From Scenedesmus sp. ARA3 (taxonomy: Eukaryota > Chlorophyta > Chlorophyceae > Sphaeropleales > Scenedesmaceae), in NCBI GenBank assembly GCA_004335835.1, contig RWJK01001783.1, forward strand, positions 12,537 through 61,316: a DNA stretch of 48,780 nt, read 5' to 3'. A program made the position numbers and the translations under genes. Below are positions 24,972 to 37,410 of the stretch, one piece after another. Numbering within the stretch: the stretch's first letter is position 1; every line of letters begins with the position of its first letter. The notes below the pieces were generated by a model, which ran no database searches, had not been told where the DNA came from, and saw only the letters and a list, made by a program, of their open reading frames with translations.

Positions 24972-27025
24972 ATGGCCAACCCAAGCGGAGGAACACCCAA
25001 GATGACCATGCCACAGGTGAGGCTGGGCTTCATGGCATGTGCAGCCAGCCAGAGACTTCGAGTCTGCTGCTGCTGCTGCAGCTGCAAATCATTTGCAGTG
25101 CTGGGCCCCAAGGCACACTGAACAGCGCCAAGCAAATGCGCATGTGCTTGACATCTTGTCATGCGCATTTGCTTGGCGCTGTTGAGTGTGTGTTGAGTCG
25201 CCTGACACCTGAGGTCATACATTTCAGCAACTTGCATTTGAGAACTTACATTTGAAATGTTCTGCAATAACAGAAGTTCACCGTCTGCTCAGCTGGCTCA
25301 CAGCAACAACACAACGCCAGGTTGTACTTCCAAGGAAACTGACCAAACGCATGCTCATGCACAGCACTGATACAGGCCAGCAATGCGGGTTTTTTGTATG
25401 CCATCACATCCTGGTGCAGGGGTTTTGCAGTGCACACCTTTGATTAGCCAGCGGCGGCATGTTATCGTGCACCACAACCCTGCAACACAAATGGCTTGAC
25501 AGTTGTTTACGTTGGAGGTGCTGCTGCTGCCACTTCTCTTGCTGCTGCTGCTGCTGCTGCCACTTCTCTGCCCCATGCACAACGCAACGTTGCAGGGCAA
25601 CGACAATGTACTGGAGAAGGCAGCTGCACCCATTGCCACTCTTGCCAGCCACTCAGACCCATGGCCCCACTACCTGATGAGCGGCGCATGTGAGCACTGC
25701 AGCAGGGCATGCAGCCCTGTGATGTGCCGCACCCAGTGCAGAGCTTGCTCAACTGTTGCCAGCACAACGCGTGGCTCGACTGTGTGCATTGCCTGACGCT
25801 GCCAGGGAAAATGTGCCGTGAAGGTGCACTGCAGCCAGCTGTACACTTCACGGTGATCTCAATCGCATCTGCAACAGCATGGTATGCTGTCTGCAACGCT
25901 GACGGCATGTTCCACAAACATATTCCTCTGGGCCAGAGGGGTTTGGTGGCCTGTGACTCTCTCCATGTCCCTCTTTCCTCCATACTGTCTGCTGTCCTGC
26001 AGGCGGTGCCTCTGCTGCGTACGCGTACGGCAGCCTGAACAACCCCCGCATGGCTGCCATTAAGGCAGGCCTGGGCCTGGCCTACCTGTGGGCTGGGTGA
26101 GTGACAGCAGGCACCACTACATACATCATTGGCAGGCCTTGGGTGACACAGGGACTGTTTCTGTGCCACCAAATGCCTTCCTGCAGCCGCTGCAAGGGCT
26201 TTTAGCCTACCCTGCCACTGGCAAGCAGCCAGCGTGTGTTCACCTGTACCACATGCCTTATATGCACATCATCGGATGCGTCAAGTGCCACGCTTTGCAA
26301 AGGTACTTGCATGACCGTGTGTGCGCATTGCACAGATGCATTCTTCTCTGCTGGTGCTGGTGCCCCTGCAGGCGCCAGCTGGTGACCGGCAACCCCCAGC
26401 TGGGCTACGATGTGGGCAGCATCACCTCACTGGCACTGGTGGGCGTGGCTGGCCCGCGTGCAAGGGTAAGCAGGGGACAGCACAGGAATGTACCTGCCTC
26501 GCCATCATGTACCGTACCTCAGTGTCTGTCCTTGCGCCAGCTGCATTGCAAAACACAACTCTGCATACAGCTCTGCTGGGGCAGCGGCAGTACCATCCTG
26601 CATGAAAACTAATCTACATATCATGCACCAACACAGCTGCTGCTGCTGCTGCTGCTGCTGCTGCAACAGGCCACGTCTGAGATGTCCTCTGTTGCAATGG
26701 CAGCACTGGGAGGTAGGTGCCCTCTTGCTGGTTACAGCACAGTCTGCAGCCTCACATCATCATCATGAGGTCATAGGCACTGCCAGCATGCTGCTTGCGT
26801 CATTTCCTAGCGCTGCCCTTGTCATTGCGACTCCATCGCTGCGCCTTTTTGGCGTGCCGTGCGCTGCACTGAGTGCTGTGTAAGGATGCTAGCCAGCAAT
26901 CCCCATCTGCTGTGGCTGGCCAATCGCTGCTGCTGCTTGCAGGCATCTCCAGCGTGTCCAATGTAATCAAGAGCTACCAGATGCGCACCGGCAAGCCCAA
27001 GGAGATGGGGTATGAGAGGTCCTGA
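24972..27025 (+). CDS. TMEM14-like (Tmemb_14/UPF0136-type) small membrane protein, 150 aa
   Basis: Exons are 24972-25016, 25596-25689, 26003-26096, 26372-26465, 26670-26712 and 26943-27025. They total 151 codons in perfect phase. After a hydrophilic N-terminus come Gly/Ala-rich helices: HYLMSGACGASAAYAYGSL, AGLGLAYLWAGRQL, GSITSLALVGVAGPRAR, and MSSVAMAALGGISSVSNV. A basic tail follows, with YQMRTGKPKEMGYERS. Spacing, Gly-rich helices and the motif L.GV...R resemble the TMEM14/FAX group, whose members move fatty acids or haem intermediates across plastid, ER or mitochondrial membranes. The family call is by pattern only. There is no obvious transit peptide. Intron 1 holds a long perfect hairpin. 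A TGTAA at 27258-27262 is a possible polyadenylation signal. Confidence 0.7.
25114..25190. other. Long intronic hairpin (about 31-bp stem)
   Basis: 25121-25144 and 25160-25183 are perfect 24-nt reverse complements around a 15-nt loop. Beyond one G:G mismatch (25120/25184), six more pairs form (25114-25119 with 25185-25190). It lies in intron 1 of the TMEM14-like gene, sense strand. It could be a small-RNA precursor or simply an inverted duplication. Confidence 0.9.
26637..26664. repeat. (CTG)n microsatellite, TMEM14-like intron 4
   Basis: About nine CTG units on the sense strand ending 5 bp before the acceptor of exon 5. Confidence 0.95.
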
Positions 27026-28443
27026 GCAAGCTGCTGGGCTCGAAGGGTGACTGGGACAGTGAGACACCTGTTGTGGCGGCAGCAGGGCTGTACAACAATG
27101 CACGGTGCTGACAGCGAGTTGTGTTGTACAAAGGCTGCGCAGTTGAGTTGTAGGTGAGACAGAAAGGCGTCAGGAGTGTGTACAGTCGAAAGGGGAAGCA
27201 AGATGGGTGGATCAGAGGAGCAGGGGTTGCATCACAGCATACATCAGTGTGCTGAGCTGTAATATTTGATGGCGCATTGGTTGCTTTTGCCAGGCTGACG
27301 TGCGCGGTTGCACCGCTTGCTTTAAATGTGCTGTCTCGCAGCTGCCGCAGCTGCTGCGGCAGCAATTGACTGTTGTCCAAACAGCAGCAGAGTCTGAGCG
27401 GTGTTGTGACCAAGCCACTGGCTGTGTGTGGCATGCTTAGCCATTGATCGGCTATGGTGACCAAAGGGGCACCACTCTACGTGAACAAACGTTGCGGCGC
27501 AAGTTTATGTGAGCAGGGCGCATGACGTCTGCCTGCCAGGCTGCAGCCTGCACTGAGTGCCGCACTGCTGAGCCTTGATGGCAACTCTGCTGCAAGCTGT
27601 GTAAAAGCGCACTGAGAGAGGTTGAATCCGGCTGCTACATCATCCGGGTCGGGGCTCTACGTCATCCAGATCTGGATGGCAGCACCATTACTGTGCTGCG
27701 CTGCAGTGGCACCGATGCAGGTGCAATCACTGCAATAATTCTGCCCGACTCAGACTGATGCAGGTCAGCGGCGCCACGCCTGAGTTGCAAAAGGAAATAG
27801 AACTTTCTTGTTGTTCTCCATACCTAAGGACTGCGCTAGAAACGCAGTGCTACCTTGACTAGCACTGCACCTGCTTGACGCAAGGTGAGTGACTGGTGGT
27901 TCTGCTGGGTGGGTGACTGGCCCAGAGAGGGATCACAGTCAGCCTGCCTAAACCTACATCCTTGAGAGTGCGCTGTTAAGCCATTAAAAAAAAAACCTTC
28001 AAATTGTTGACCGTTAAATAAACATTACGGCGGCAATAGAAGGGAGGCGGACGTAACAAACTGTCAGCAGTTCAAACCTCTGAACAGCTGCAGTTATGCT
28101 AGACGACTCCGTGCCAGTGCATATGTTTGTTTGTGCCGAACAGTTGGTAGTACAGTCCGTGAAAAGAGTTCTGGTCTGACCTTCAACCACCATAGCAGGA
28201 GTTGAGCTCGCGACCTCCGGCTGCGGCAACTCAGCACCAGTGACGCGATAATAATTGGTTGATACAAAGGAGTGTCCAAGCTGGAGAGTTCACATGGTCA
28301 TACACCTGGGAGTCGGCATGCTGCACCAATCAACAGCACAGCGGGCAACGCTCGATCAATAGCCAACAATGCACATATGTAGCGTAGGTGGCAGTATAAC
28401 CAGCTAATACTCACGTCAAGCAGCACTCTGCTGGAGGACAAGC
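27026..28443. other. Intergenic, no gene; possible SINE inside
   Basis: About 1.4 kb without supported coding exons. It contains a GC-rich palindrome (about 27340-27365, GCTGCCGCAG arms) and, near 27984-28250, a tRNA-like segment described separately. Confidence 0.4.
27984..28255 (-). mobile_element. Candidate tRNA-derived SINE (degenerate)
   Basis: On the minus strand, CCGGAGGTCGCGAGCTCAAC (about 28224-28205) followed by TCC resembles the variable loop plus T-arm/B box of a tRNA (GGTCGCGGGTTCGAATCC pattern). A GCTGAGTT piece before it may be an A-box or D-arm remnant. The body runs about 220 bp to a run of ten T at 27993-27984. A real tRNA is unlikely, because the anticodon arm is missing. 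This is a weak call by pattern alone. Confidence 0.35.
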
Positions 28444-31400
28444 ATGGAGAGGATGGCTAGAGTCAGCAGCAGTAGCGGTGGTGGCAAACAGGATGCAGAG
28501 TCAGCCAAGGACGATGTGCCCAAGTCTGCCAGGGGTACAGGAAGGTAACAACGTTGAAAGTACCGTGGTTGAAGCTGAACTTCCATCGTGGCTTGATCGT
28601 GCACCGCACCCTCACAGACGGGGGTTGTTGCCATCTCAATCGGCATATCAAACCCAGCATACACCTGTTGCGCAGGGGCGGGGGCTATGCTGCAAAGGCA
28701 GCAGCGGTGCGCCAGAGCATGCCAGTAGTGCCTGGTTTCTCCAAAATTTTCAAGGAAGGGTGGGTGTAAGCATGAGCACCTGCTTCTGCAAGTTGATGGG
28801 TCTGACGCGCAACACAGCCTCAGTGTTGGATGCCACAGCAGAAGAATTGGTTGTGCACAGGTGCCAGCTGGCAGCATGAATTAGGACCAGATGTCCATGA
28901 TACAGCAAATGTATCAGCCGGTGCCCACAATGCAGCAGCAGCTTGATGCACAGAAGCCGCAGAACGCGCTCCTGCACCACAGCCATATCTGCGCTAACCT
29001 GGTGTGCCTGGCGCCATGCTGACGCCCTGCCTGCCATGCATGTTTGCAGGGCAACACCGCGTGTGAAATCCCACAATGCGCTTGGCAGGAGCACTGACCA
29101 GTTGCCAGGCCTCGACCTGCACAGCACTGCGCCATCCAAGTCAGCCACCAGCTCCAGGGCACCCTCATCAGGTGGAAAGGCGCCTGCAGGACAGGCCAAG
29201 GAAGCGGTAAGGACACCGCACACAGTGCAGCGCACCTGCTGGCAGGCCACGGTGCATTGATGTGCACAGCCGTTGTGTTGAATGCAAGCCAACATGTACT
29301 TCCTTTGCCGCCAGCCGGCTCTCGTACCAGCATGCAGCATCTAGTTAAACAAGGTTGTGGCCACTGTCTATGTCTTGAAGCATATTGCAAGCCACCAACC
29401 TGACTGTATTCCTGGCTTCCGCCTGTTTTCCTGTCTTGCACGCTAGAGCCCACTGGCAACTGGCCTGGCAACGTCCCGCTCCGGCAACATCTGGAAGCAG
29501 TCGCGCATCCCCAACACGACTGCCAACAGCCGGCTGTTCACGCCCCGCCAGAGCACACAGTCAGCATTTGGCCGCACCATCAGCAATGCTTCAGCATCAC
29601 ACATGTCGCCAACATCCAGCACCGGCAGCAGCGTGCTCTCCCGGCGACAGTCAGAGATGGGCGGGGGGCAGCAGCAGCAGCAGAGCACCACGCCCACATC
29701 CAAGCCACCACCAGCAGCGAGCGCGAGCAAGCCAGCAGCGCCTTCGCTGGCTGCTGCTGCAGCCGCTGCTGCCAGCCTGGTAGCTTCTCGCAATGCAGCA
29801 GCGGCTGCAGCGCGGGGCAGCAGTGGCGGCGGCGCAGATGTGGCTGGCAGTGGCAGCGCTGCTGCACAGGACCAGATGAAGCGGCGCATTGCTGAGCTGG
29901 AGCACAACCTGCAGCGCGCAACAGCTGCAAAGCAGCAGCTGGAGGTGAGGGCAGCAGCAAACATCTCAGCAGTACGTCAGTCGGATATGCACAGGACAAG
30001 GTGTCACGAATGTTGCTCGAATGCCGCGCCACAGCAGCACAGCGCTGACGTTGCCAAGCTGCCTAACCTGCTGTGTTGTTAACACTTACACACAAACACA
30101 CAGCGCTTGCCCTTGCTTCTGCCCGCAGGACGCAAACCTCCAGCTTGAGAAAGCACGTGCTGATCTAACGCTGAAACTGAAGCGCACAACAAGTGCAAAA
30201 GAGGCAGCAGATGCTGCAGCCAAGGCTGCTGAGCAGCGCTTACAGGATGTGCTGGCTGAGCTTGATGACGCCAAGCACACCACAGCAGCAGCCAGCACCA
30301 CCTCTCAGTTTGTGCGCAAGGTGTGCTGGTGTTGCAAGGCTGGCAAACTTCCACAGTGTAGCAGCATCCACTGACAACAGTAACGGTGATCCAGGCAGCA
30401 GCAGGAGAATGTGTCAGCAAATCTGTGTACATGGCTGTCACAGGTTGCTTGGGCTGTGCACATGAATGACAGCAGCTGCAGAACTGCTGACGCTGATGGT
30501 GTGCTGATCTGTACAAGCGGGCACAAATTTGGTGCAGCAGCACACAGTGCACCGGGCTCCATTTACTTACCTGCCTACCTGCCTTGATGTAATCCCGTCT
30601 GCAGGCCCTGTCTGAGCAGCTGTCAGACAGCGTCAGCAGAATCACCGAGCTGGAGGTGCTGCGGGAGAAAACAGCGCAGCAGGAGCAGGAGCTGCAGCAG
30701 CTCGAGCAGCAGCACCATGACCAGGTGCTCGCCAACAACAGGTGGGTGCGCTCCCTGCACGAGCGATGTTGGCGGTGAGACAGACATATGCTTGTTGCGT
30801 GCACTGCATCATGTGTGTGTTCCCAAGCACTTTGCTGCCCTGCATGAGTGGCAGCTGGTAAATGATTGCTGCACAGATGCAGCTGGCTGCGCAAACACCG
30901 CAGCTTTCTGTATCCGTGCTGAACTGACTTCTGCATGTGTTCTGCCTTGCAGCATGGAGCTGCAAGCCAAGCGGCTGATGGAAAGTGTGGCCCATGAGCA
31001 GGGGCTGCGCAGGCAGCTGGCAGAGCAGCTTGAACAGGCAAACAAGGTGACTAAGCTGTCGCATGCTTGACTGCTGAGTGTATGACAGGCTGCTGTGTTT
31101 GCTTGGATTTTGTAGTATGCCGCATGTGTTTGCGTCACTGCATAATGTGCTGCAGATAACCAAGCTGTCATCTCATGTCTACAGCCGGCAATTGTTGGTG
31201 ACTGCATCACATGACGCGCACGCCCCGCCCCTCACACTCTGGGGTGGCTGCTCTATCTTTGGCACCACAGGATGTGGCGGCTACGGAAGTGGAGCTGCGC
31301 AAGCTGCGGCATGAGGTGGCCTACATGCAGAACCGCGAGGAGAGCCTGCAGCAGGATCTGAGCGAGCGCAAGCAGGAGGTGCAGGTGGTGCGTGATGCGC

Positions 31401-34400
31401 TGTCAGGGGTGCAGGAGAAGTACAATGGGCTGCGGCTTGAGGCGATGCGCTTGGAGCAAAAGGTGGGCAAAAGCTGGTTCTTGGTCGCTGACAGTGTTTG
31501 GTGTATACTGACAATGGAGCTGCAAAATGGACAGCAAACAGGCAATATGCCTGGCTGAAGTGATGCACTCCCTCTGTTGTTGCCACTCGCTTGCTTGTGG
31601 TTGTGAGGTGCTACCATGTGGTGCTGTTCACCTGCATCCCCAACAAGGCTGAGCGTGTTGCTCACAGCGCCTGCTGTGCGTTGTGCGCACGACACTGGCT
31701 GACGTGGTCTGCACGCTGCTTCTGCCGGTGCTTTGCAGGTTGCTGAGAAGACGGCCAACGAGGTGGCGCTGCAGAACAATGAGAAGCAGATGAAGGTCGC
31801 ACTGCATGAGAAGCTCTCAGAGCAACAGGAGCTGCTGAAAATCGTAGACCTGCTGAAGTCAGGCAAGGAGGAGCAAGAGGGTGAGGCGTTGGGGGCGTGC
31901 GCATGGCTGATGCTGCTGCGGCTGCTGCTGGCAGGCTTTGAATTGCTGCTGCTAGCTTTGAGGGCTGGGGTGGTGTGGTGCCGGCTGTTCTGGACAGTCA
32001 TTACTGACTAAATGTCTGAAATGAGTGGTTGAATGGATGAATGCTTGAATAAATGGTTGCTGCAACTTGACAGACAGCTCCTAGCCAGCTGTAACCATTG
32101 ATGCACTATCCTGGAGTACGTGTGCTTGGCCCTCTCTCTTCTTTGCCACCGTCTAGCTGCTCTCACCTTGTATTTAGCAAACCCCGGCCGCTGCTGATCA
32201 TTACGGTGAATATGTGCAGCAACCGCATGGATGCCTAGCCTGTCCCAATACATGATGTTCCACGTGAAGATAGCAAAGCATCACACTGATCGTAAGCACG
32301 CGTGCAACCTGCTGCTTGCAGCCGAGGTAGAGAAGCAGAAGGCGGCGCTTGAGGCAGCAGCGGAGCAGCTGTTGACAGCCAACACAGCTATGACTGACCA
32401 GCGCGGCCAGTTTGACCAGCAGACTGCTGAGCTGCGGGGGCAGCTGGCGTTCAAGACATCTGAGCTGACAGATGCGCAGCAGCACGGTGAAGTGCTGCAG
32501 CGCCAGCTGGCAGCAGCACAGGAGGGCCGCCAGCAGGCGGAGCAGTACTGCCAGGTGTGTGAGGCGCGGCCAAACTGGTACAGCAGCAGTATTTAAGAAC
32601 CACAAGCTCATAGATGCACTTGTAACAGCGGCGGGCAGTAATACACACAGCCCAGCCCTTGCAATTTCTTGTGCTTGCTGTTGTAGGGCACCGTCTCACA
32701 CCCAGCTGCTAGATGTCTTGGCAATCTGTGTCATACGCTGCTTCAAGTTATAGACCGTCAGCACCCCTGCAGCTAACACATATTGCCACATAGCATCCTG
32801 CTGCCATATGGCCCTGCTGCTCTTCTGGCTTCATCCCATCAGTGCCACACAATGGATCGTCACTTGTAATTTACTGCCTGCATTGTTCTGCCATTGCAGG
32901 AGCTGCAGCGCAACTTGGAGCGCTTGACGCAGGAGCTGCGCAGCACACGCCTAGAGCGGCAGGACCTCAGCGAGCAGCTGCTGGCAGCCAATGCAGCTTT
33001 GGCAGAGGCGCAGGCCAGTGTGCAAGAGCAGGCAGGGCAGCTAGATGCTGCAAGTGCAGCTGCTGAACAGGCTGAGGCTCGCTGTGGCCAGCTGGAGGAG
33101 CAAGTGCAGGGCATGGAGCGGCGCTGCGCAGAGCTAACAGCAGAGCTGGCAGAAAAGGCTAATGAGGTGAGCGGAGTGCATTTATTTGTTGGGCCATGGG
33201 TGGAAGCTGTGTGGCTGCAGCTGTGTCCTTTGAAGTTTGCTTGCAGCGTGGTGCAAGCCTTGCAGGATTATGCTGTGATACAGAGGGCTGGCTGTCGTGC
33301 ATGGTGTCAGTTGTGTCAGGCATTGCCAGTCTTTGAGTTGGGCTGCGGAGCTGCTTGCATTTTCGCAGAAACAACAGCTGCTCTGGATGCAACCACCTGT
33401 CTTGCTGTTTGTGCAGAGCCCCAAGCTGCTGGCATTGAGGGCCCAGCTTGACGGTACAGCAAAGCAGCAGGCCAGCCTGGCGCAGCAAGTGGCATCACTG
33501 AAGGGCGAGCGCGACAAGGCGGCTGAGCAGCTCAAAAAGCTGGCTGCTGACAGGGACAGCATGCAGAAGCAGCTGGGCAGCTCAGCTGACGACATCAACC
33601 TGCTGCAGGTGGGCTGAGGCCTGGGACAGCAGCTGCGCTGCCATGGTTACTCGTGTCTTGTAGCTACCTTGCTGACTTGCGAAGCATCTGGGACAGAAAC
33701 AAGAGTGTACCAGCAAAGGACAGCTGCTATTAAGTTCTGCAGACAGCAGCCCGATGACCACACATTTGCTCGTCTGCTGCTGCTTCTGCTGCTGGTGTTG
33801 CCCCACAGAAGGAGCTGACTAAGAAGGTGCAGCGCATCGACAGCCTGCAGGCAGACTTCAACAAAGCAGCAGATGCACGCAGCGCTGCAGAGGCCAAGGC
33901 AGAGGACCTGACTAAACAGGCCGACCTGCTGCGGCAGCAACTGGCAGTGCTTGGGGCCAAGGATGGCGAGCTGCAGACGCTTGCTGCCGACCTGGCAGCT
34001 GCTGCGAGTGCCAAGGCAGCGCTTGAGGCCAAGGTGGGTGGCGTGAGACGTAGTTCTTCAGCTGTTTGACCATGAGGCTTGCTGATGCAGCGCTCGCAAG
34101 TGCATGTGCAGCAAGTGCTACAGCCTGGCTACTGGTAATGTCTGCTGCCAGTCTTCAGTTGAGTTGACAAGTTGCCACTCTCACGCCCTTTGCGCTATTG
34201 CTTATGCTTCTCCGGCGTGGTGTTTTCACCTGTTCAGCTTGCTCCCAAGGAGAAGCAGCTGCAGGAGGCACGCACGCGCAACCAGCAATTGTTGGAGCAG
34301 CTGCGGTCAGTTGGCAGCCAGCTGGCGGACGTGCAGCGCGACCTGCAGCGCGCTCGCGAGGATGCAAGCAGCCAGGTCAAGGTGCGCAGCAAGCAGAGGC

Positions 34401-36713
34401 TGCTGTGTGACTTGACACGGTGTGCAGTTCTGCGCAAAACCCTGCGCGTGCATGTGTATGCAGTACGGATGTCCTCGCCTTTCAGCAGTATTGATGGCAT
34501 GAAAAGCTATGCTCAGCCGGGTGCATAGGCCTACTCTACGCGTTCCATTGTCATGTCATGGCAAACCATTGCTTCACAGAGCATGGATTTCATCTGCCTA
34601 TCTGTATCGCTGCACCTTTGTTGCCCCCACAGGCCAAGCAGGAGGAGCTGCTGTCCCTGGCTGGCGAGCTGAACACAGCCACAGAAGAGGCCAGCCAGCT
34701 ACGCAAGCAGCTGGCAGCGCTGGGCGCTCAGCTGGATGCTGCCAGCAGCCAGGTCAGCCAACAGCAAGCAGCGATTGCGGCACTGGAGGAGACGAAGAAG
34801 CAGCTGCAGGTGAGGCAGGGGTGTGGGCTGCTGGCCCTTAGCTCCTGCGCAGTGCGCAGTGGTACATCATGCAGGCACCGTTCACCAAAGGAGCGTACAG
34901 CAACAGGAAGGCGCAGCATCGCCTGTACCAGACTGCCATGAGTGCATGCTCTTACCGCCTTGCAGCATAAGCAGAACCAAGAGTTTAAGAGTGTGCTGGT
35001 GAGGTGGTGGTTTGTGTTCAACAGCTTGCCCTCATGGAGGAGGCAGATTGTTGCTCGTGCCTCAGCAATCGTGCTGGCAGGGAGTGCTAGCTGGTACATC
35101 CATGTGGCAACAGCAGTTAGCACCAGCTGTGCGCTGTTTAACAACCTTCCCACTGACTGCGTGCTGCACCCCCTCCCTGTTATCCTACCCTGGTGTCTGC
35201 AGCAATCCGTGTCCCAGGCACAGCAGCAGTGTGCAGACAAGGAGGCCGAGCGTGTGCAGCTGCTGGAGCGTGCAAAGGAGAAGCAGGCGGCGCTGGAAGC
35301 AGCAGAAGCGCTTGCACAGGCACGCCTGCAGGAGATTGCAGCAGCAGAGCAGGCACACCAGCACACCAAGGGCCAGCTGGCAGCAGCTCAGAAGGACCTG
35401 CAGACGCTGAACAGCGAGCGCGATGAGCTGCTGCAGCAGCAGGGCAGCACGAGCGCAGCTGCAGCAAACCTGCATGCCAAGGTGCAGGAGCTGCAGATAC
35501 GTGTGGCCCAGCTGCAGGCAGAGGTGGATGGTGGGCAGCAGGAGGCAGCACTGCTGAAGCAGCAGCTTGCAGCGCAGTCTGGAGCGCTGCGCACACTGCA
35601 GGAGCAGCACAGCAGCTCCACGCAGGAGCTAGCTGTGCTGCGCGAGCAGGCCAACAAGCTGCGCTCAGACAAGGTGCACCTGGAGATCAGGGAGGCAGAG
35701 CAGTCTGCTACTGTAGTGCAGCTCAGGGAGGAGCTGCACCACCTGCGGCAGCAGGCAGATGCAGCACGCAAGGAGAGCGCTGCTACGCAGCGTGCAGCAG
35801 ACGACGCAGCGCGCGATGCAGCAGCCGCAGCTGCGCATGCCAAGGTGACAGAGGCGCAGCTGGCGGCGCTGACTGCACAGCAGCAGCAGGTGCAGTCTGC
35901 ACTTGAGCAGCAGGCAGCTGAGGCGGCGACATTACGCGCGCGGGCAGCAGAGGCAGCGGGCCGTGCCGCGCAGCTTGAGGAGCAGCTCACTGAGGTCAGG
36001 CGGGAGCTGTCAGCTGCGCAGACGCTGGCTGAGCGGCATGCAGGTGAAGCAGCGGTTGGCATCGCAAAGATGAAGAGTGCAGAGGCACTGTGCATCCAGC
36101 TGCAGGAGGACAACCGCAAGCAGGTGAGGCGCTCTCATCCCTGATTGGCTTTCAGCACCAGATGTAGCATGCAGAGCAAGGCAGGGAAACCAGAATGTAA
36201 CAGCGTATGCATGTGGGCATCTGTAGGCGAGTTACAGCGTGCATGCTTGCTGTATGCCGTCTGCCTGTGAGCCAACTGCAACATGCAGCTATTGTCAACA
36301 CGCTTGGTGATGTGTGGACGCTGAACCCGGCCCGCCTTGCGTTCCTGCAGGCCCTGCAAGTCAAGGACGCGCAGCAGCACAACGATGAGCTACAAGCGCA
36401 GCTGGATCAGCTGCAGGCACAAGTCAGCGCAGCAGCAGCTGCTGCGGAAGCTGCTGTGGTGGCAGCAGCAGCGGCAGCAGCAGCTGATGAGATTGAAGAA
36501 GCTGCTGCAGGGCGGAAGTCAGGAGGAAGGAGGGCGGCTGATGGCAGGCCAGGGCGCCGACGGCAGTCACAGCAGCGTGGCAGCGACAATGATAACCAGG
36601 GCCAGCTCGTTAAGCAGGCACTGGTGTGTGCTGGCGGTGCAGGAGCTGTGCTTGCTGCAGCCGCGACGGTGGTGGTTGCAGCGGTTCACGGTCGCAGCAG
36701 GCACATGGATTGA
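28444..36713 (+). CDS. Large coiled-coil protein with C-terminal membrane anchor, golgin-like, 1355 aa
   Basis: 17 exons: 28444-28544, 29050-29206, 29447-29944, 30129-30320, 30605-30741, 30953-31046, 31271-31462, 31739-31880, 32322-32554, 32900-33166, 33417-33608, 33809-34033, 34238-34381, 34633-34809, 34966-34998, 35203-36123 and 36351-36713. They sum to 1356 codons with all phases matching. Residues 1 to about 250 are Ser/Pro/Ala/Gln-rich and basic (RQSEMGGGQQ, KPPPAASASKP). From about residue 245 to 1260 a nearly continuous Leu/Gln/Glu/Ala heptad pattern predicts long coiled coils. A basic Arg/Lys/Gly stretch follows, and then one hydrophobic Ala/Val helix (about 1325-1347) eight residues from the end. 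A tail anchor after long coiled coils is the golgin/CASP-type layout, suggesting a tether on Golgi or vesicle membranes. Other tail-anchored coiled-coil proteins cannot be excluded. Exon 15 is only 33 nt. No family domain was recognised. Confidence 0.88.
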
Positions 36714-37410
36714 TGCGTTATTATCATCGTCAGCCGTATCAGCAGGGTCCATTTGATATACTGGATGGCATGAAATGCAGTTGATGGTGAAAGTTGAGCA
36801 TGCTGCAGGTCCCTGCCAGGTTGCTTGTACAATTCACTGCCAATGTGGTTGTTGACTTGTGTTGACTGATCAGTTCTGGGTGCAGCTCTGATTTTGCTTA
36901 GCAGGTGCGCTTGCTTTGCGGGTGTTTGAAGTTTGTGTTTCGAGCGGGAGATTTTGCCAACGGCCAATGTGCGTTGCTAAGCAATTGGTCATCCCTTGAA
37001 CAAGGCTAAACATCGAAGTCCCTGTCACACTCCCGTACTGTTGAGAGTCCCCCTCTGCTGGTTGCCAATCAGTGTGTACACCACCGTTACCCGCATACAA
37101 TTGCAAATTTCTTTCTGAGCTTGCTTCGCTGAACACAGCAAGGCAGTTGTCAATTAGCATCGCAGATTTGCGCTACCTCTGGGAAGGATCCCTCGGCGTC
37201 TACTAAAGGTAAAGAGATCCGAAATACATGCAATTTCTGCCCTGCTTGACTCGCCGCTGAACTTCAACGTCGTCCCAGCCAGCTGGCTGGGACTGGCTCT
37301 CAAACGCCAACAATAGGCATCGCATGCACCCGCCGTGTGATGCACACGTATATTCATGGTAAGGGTCTCATTAGTACGTCGCATGCTCTCCTGCTTGCAG
37401 GCCTTCCAGC
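36714..37410. other. Intergenic, nothing recognised
   Basis: 3' flank of the coiled-coil gene and upstream region of the small ORF. No supported exon. A plausible intron acceptor (CTTGCAG, 37394-37400) lies just before the small ORF. Confidence 0.4.

Noticed and set aside
25596..26465. Exon duplication within the TMEM14-like gene, because exons 2-4 are all 94 nt
   Set aside because: The three exons start in different phases and their sequences are not similar, so the equal length is probably chance.
28150..28260. tRNA gene
   Set aside because: A T-arm-like segment exists but no complete anticodon arm or acceptor stem can be folded. Kept only as a possible SINE.
30079..31041. 320-codon minus-strand ORF
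   Set aside because: Overlaps several in-phase exons and introns of the plus-strand coiled-coil gene. Cys/His/Ser-rich composition is typical of antisense shadow frames.
35388..36119. 243-codon minus-strand ORF rich in Ser, Cys and Ala
   Set aside because: Exact antisense of the large coiled-coil exon 35203-36123. Its composition is the reverse complement of Gln/Ala/Leu codons, with no family features.
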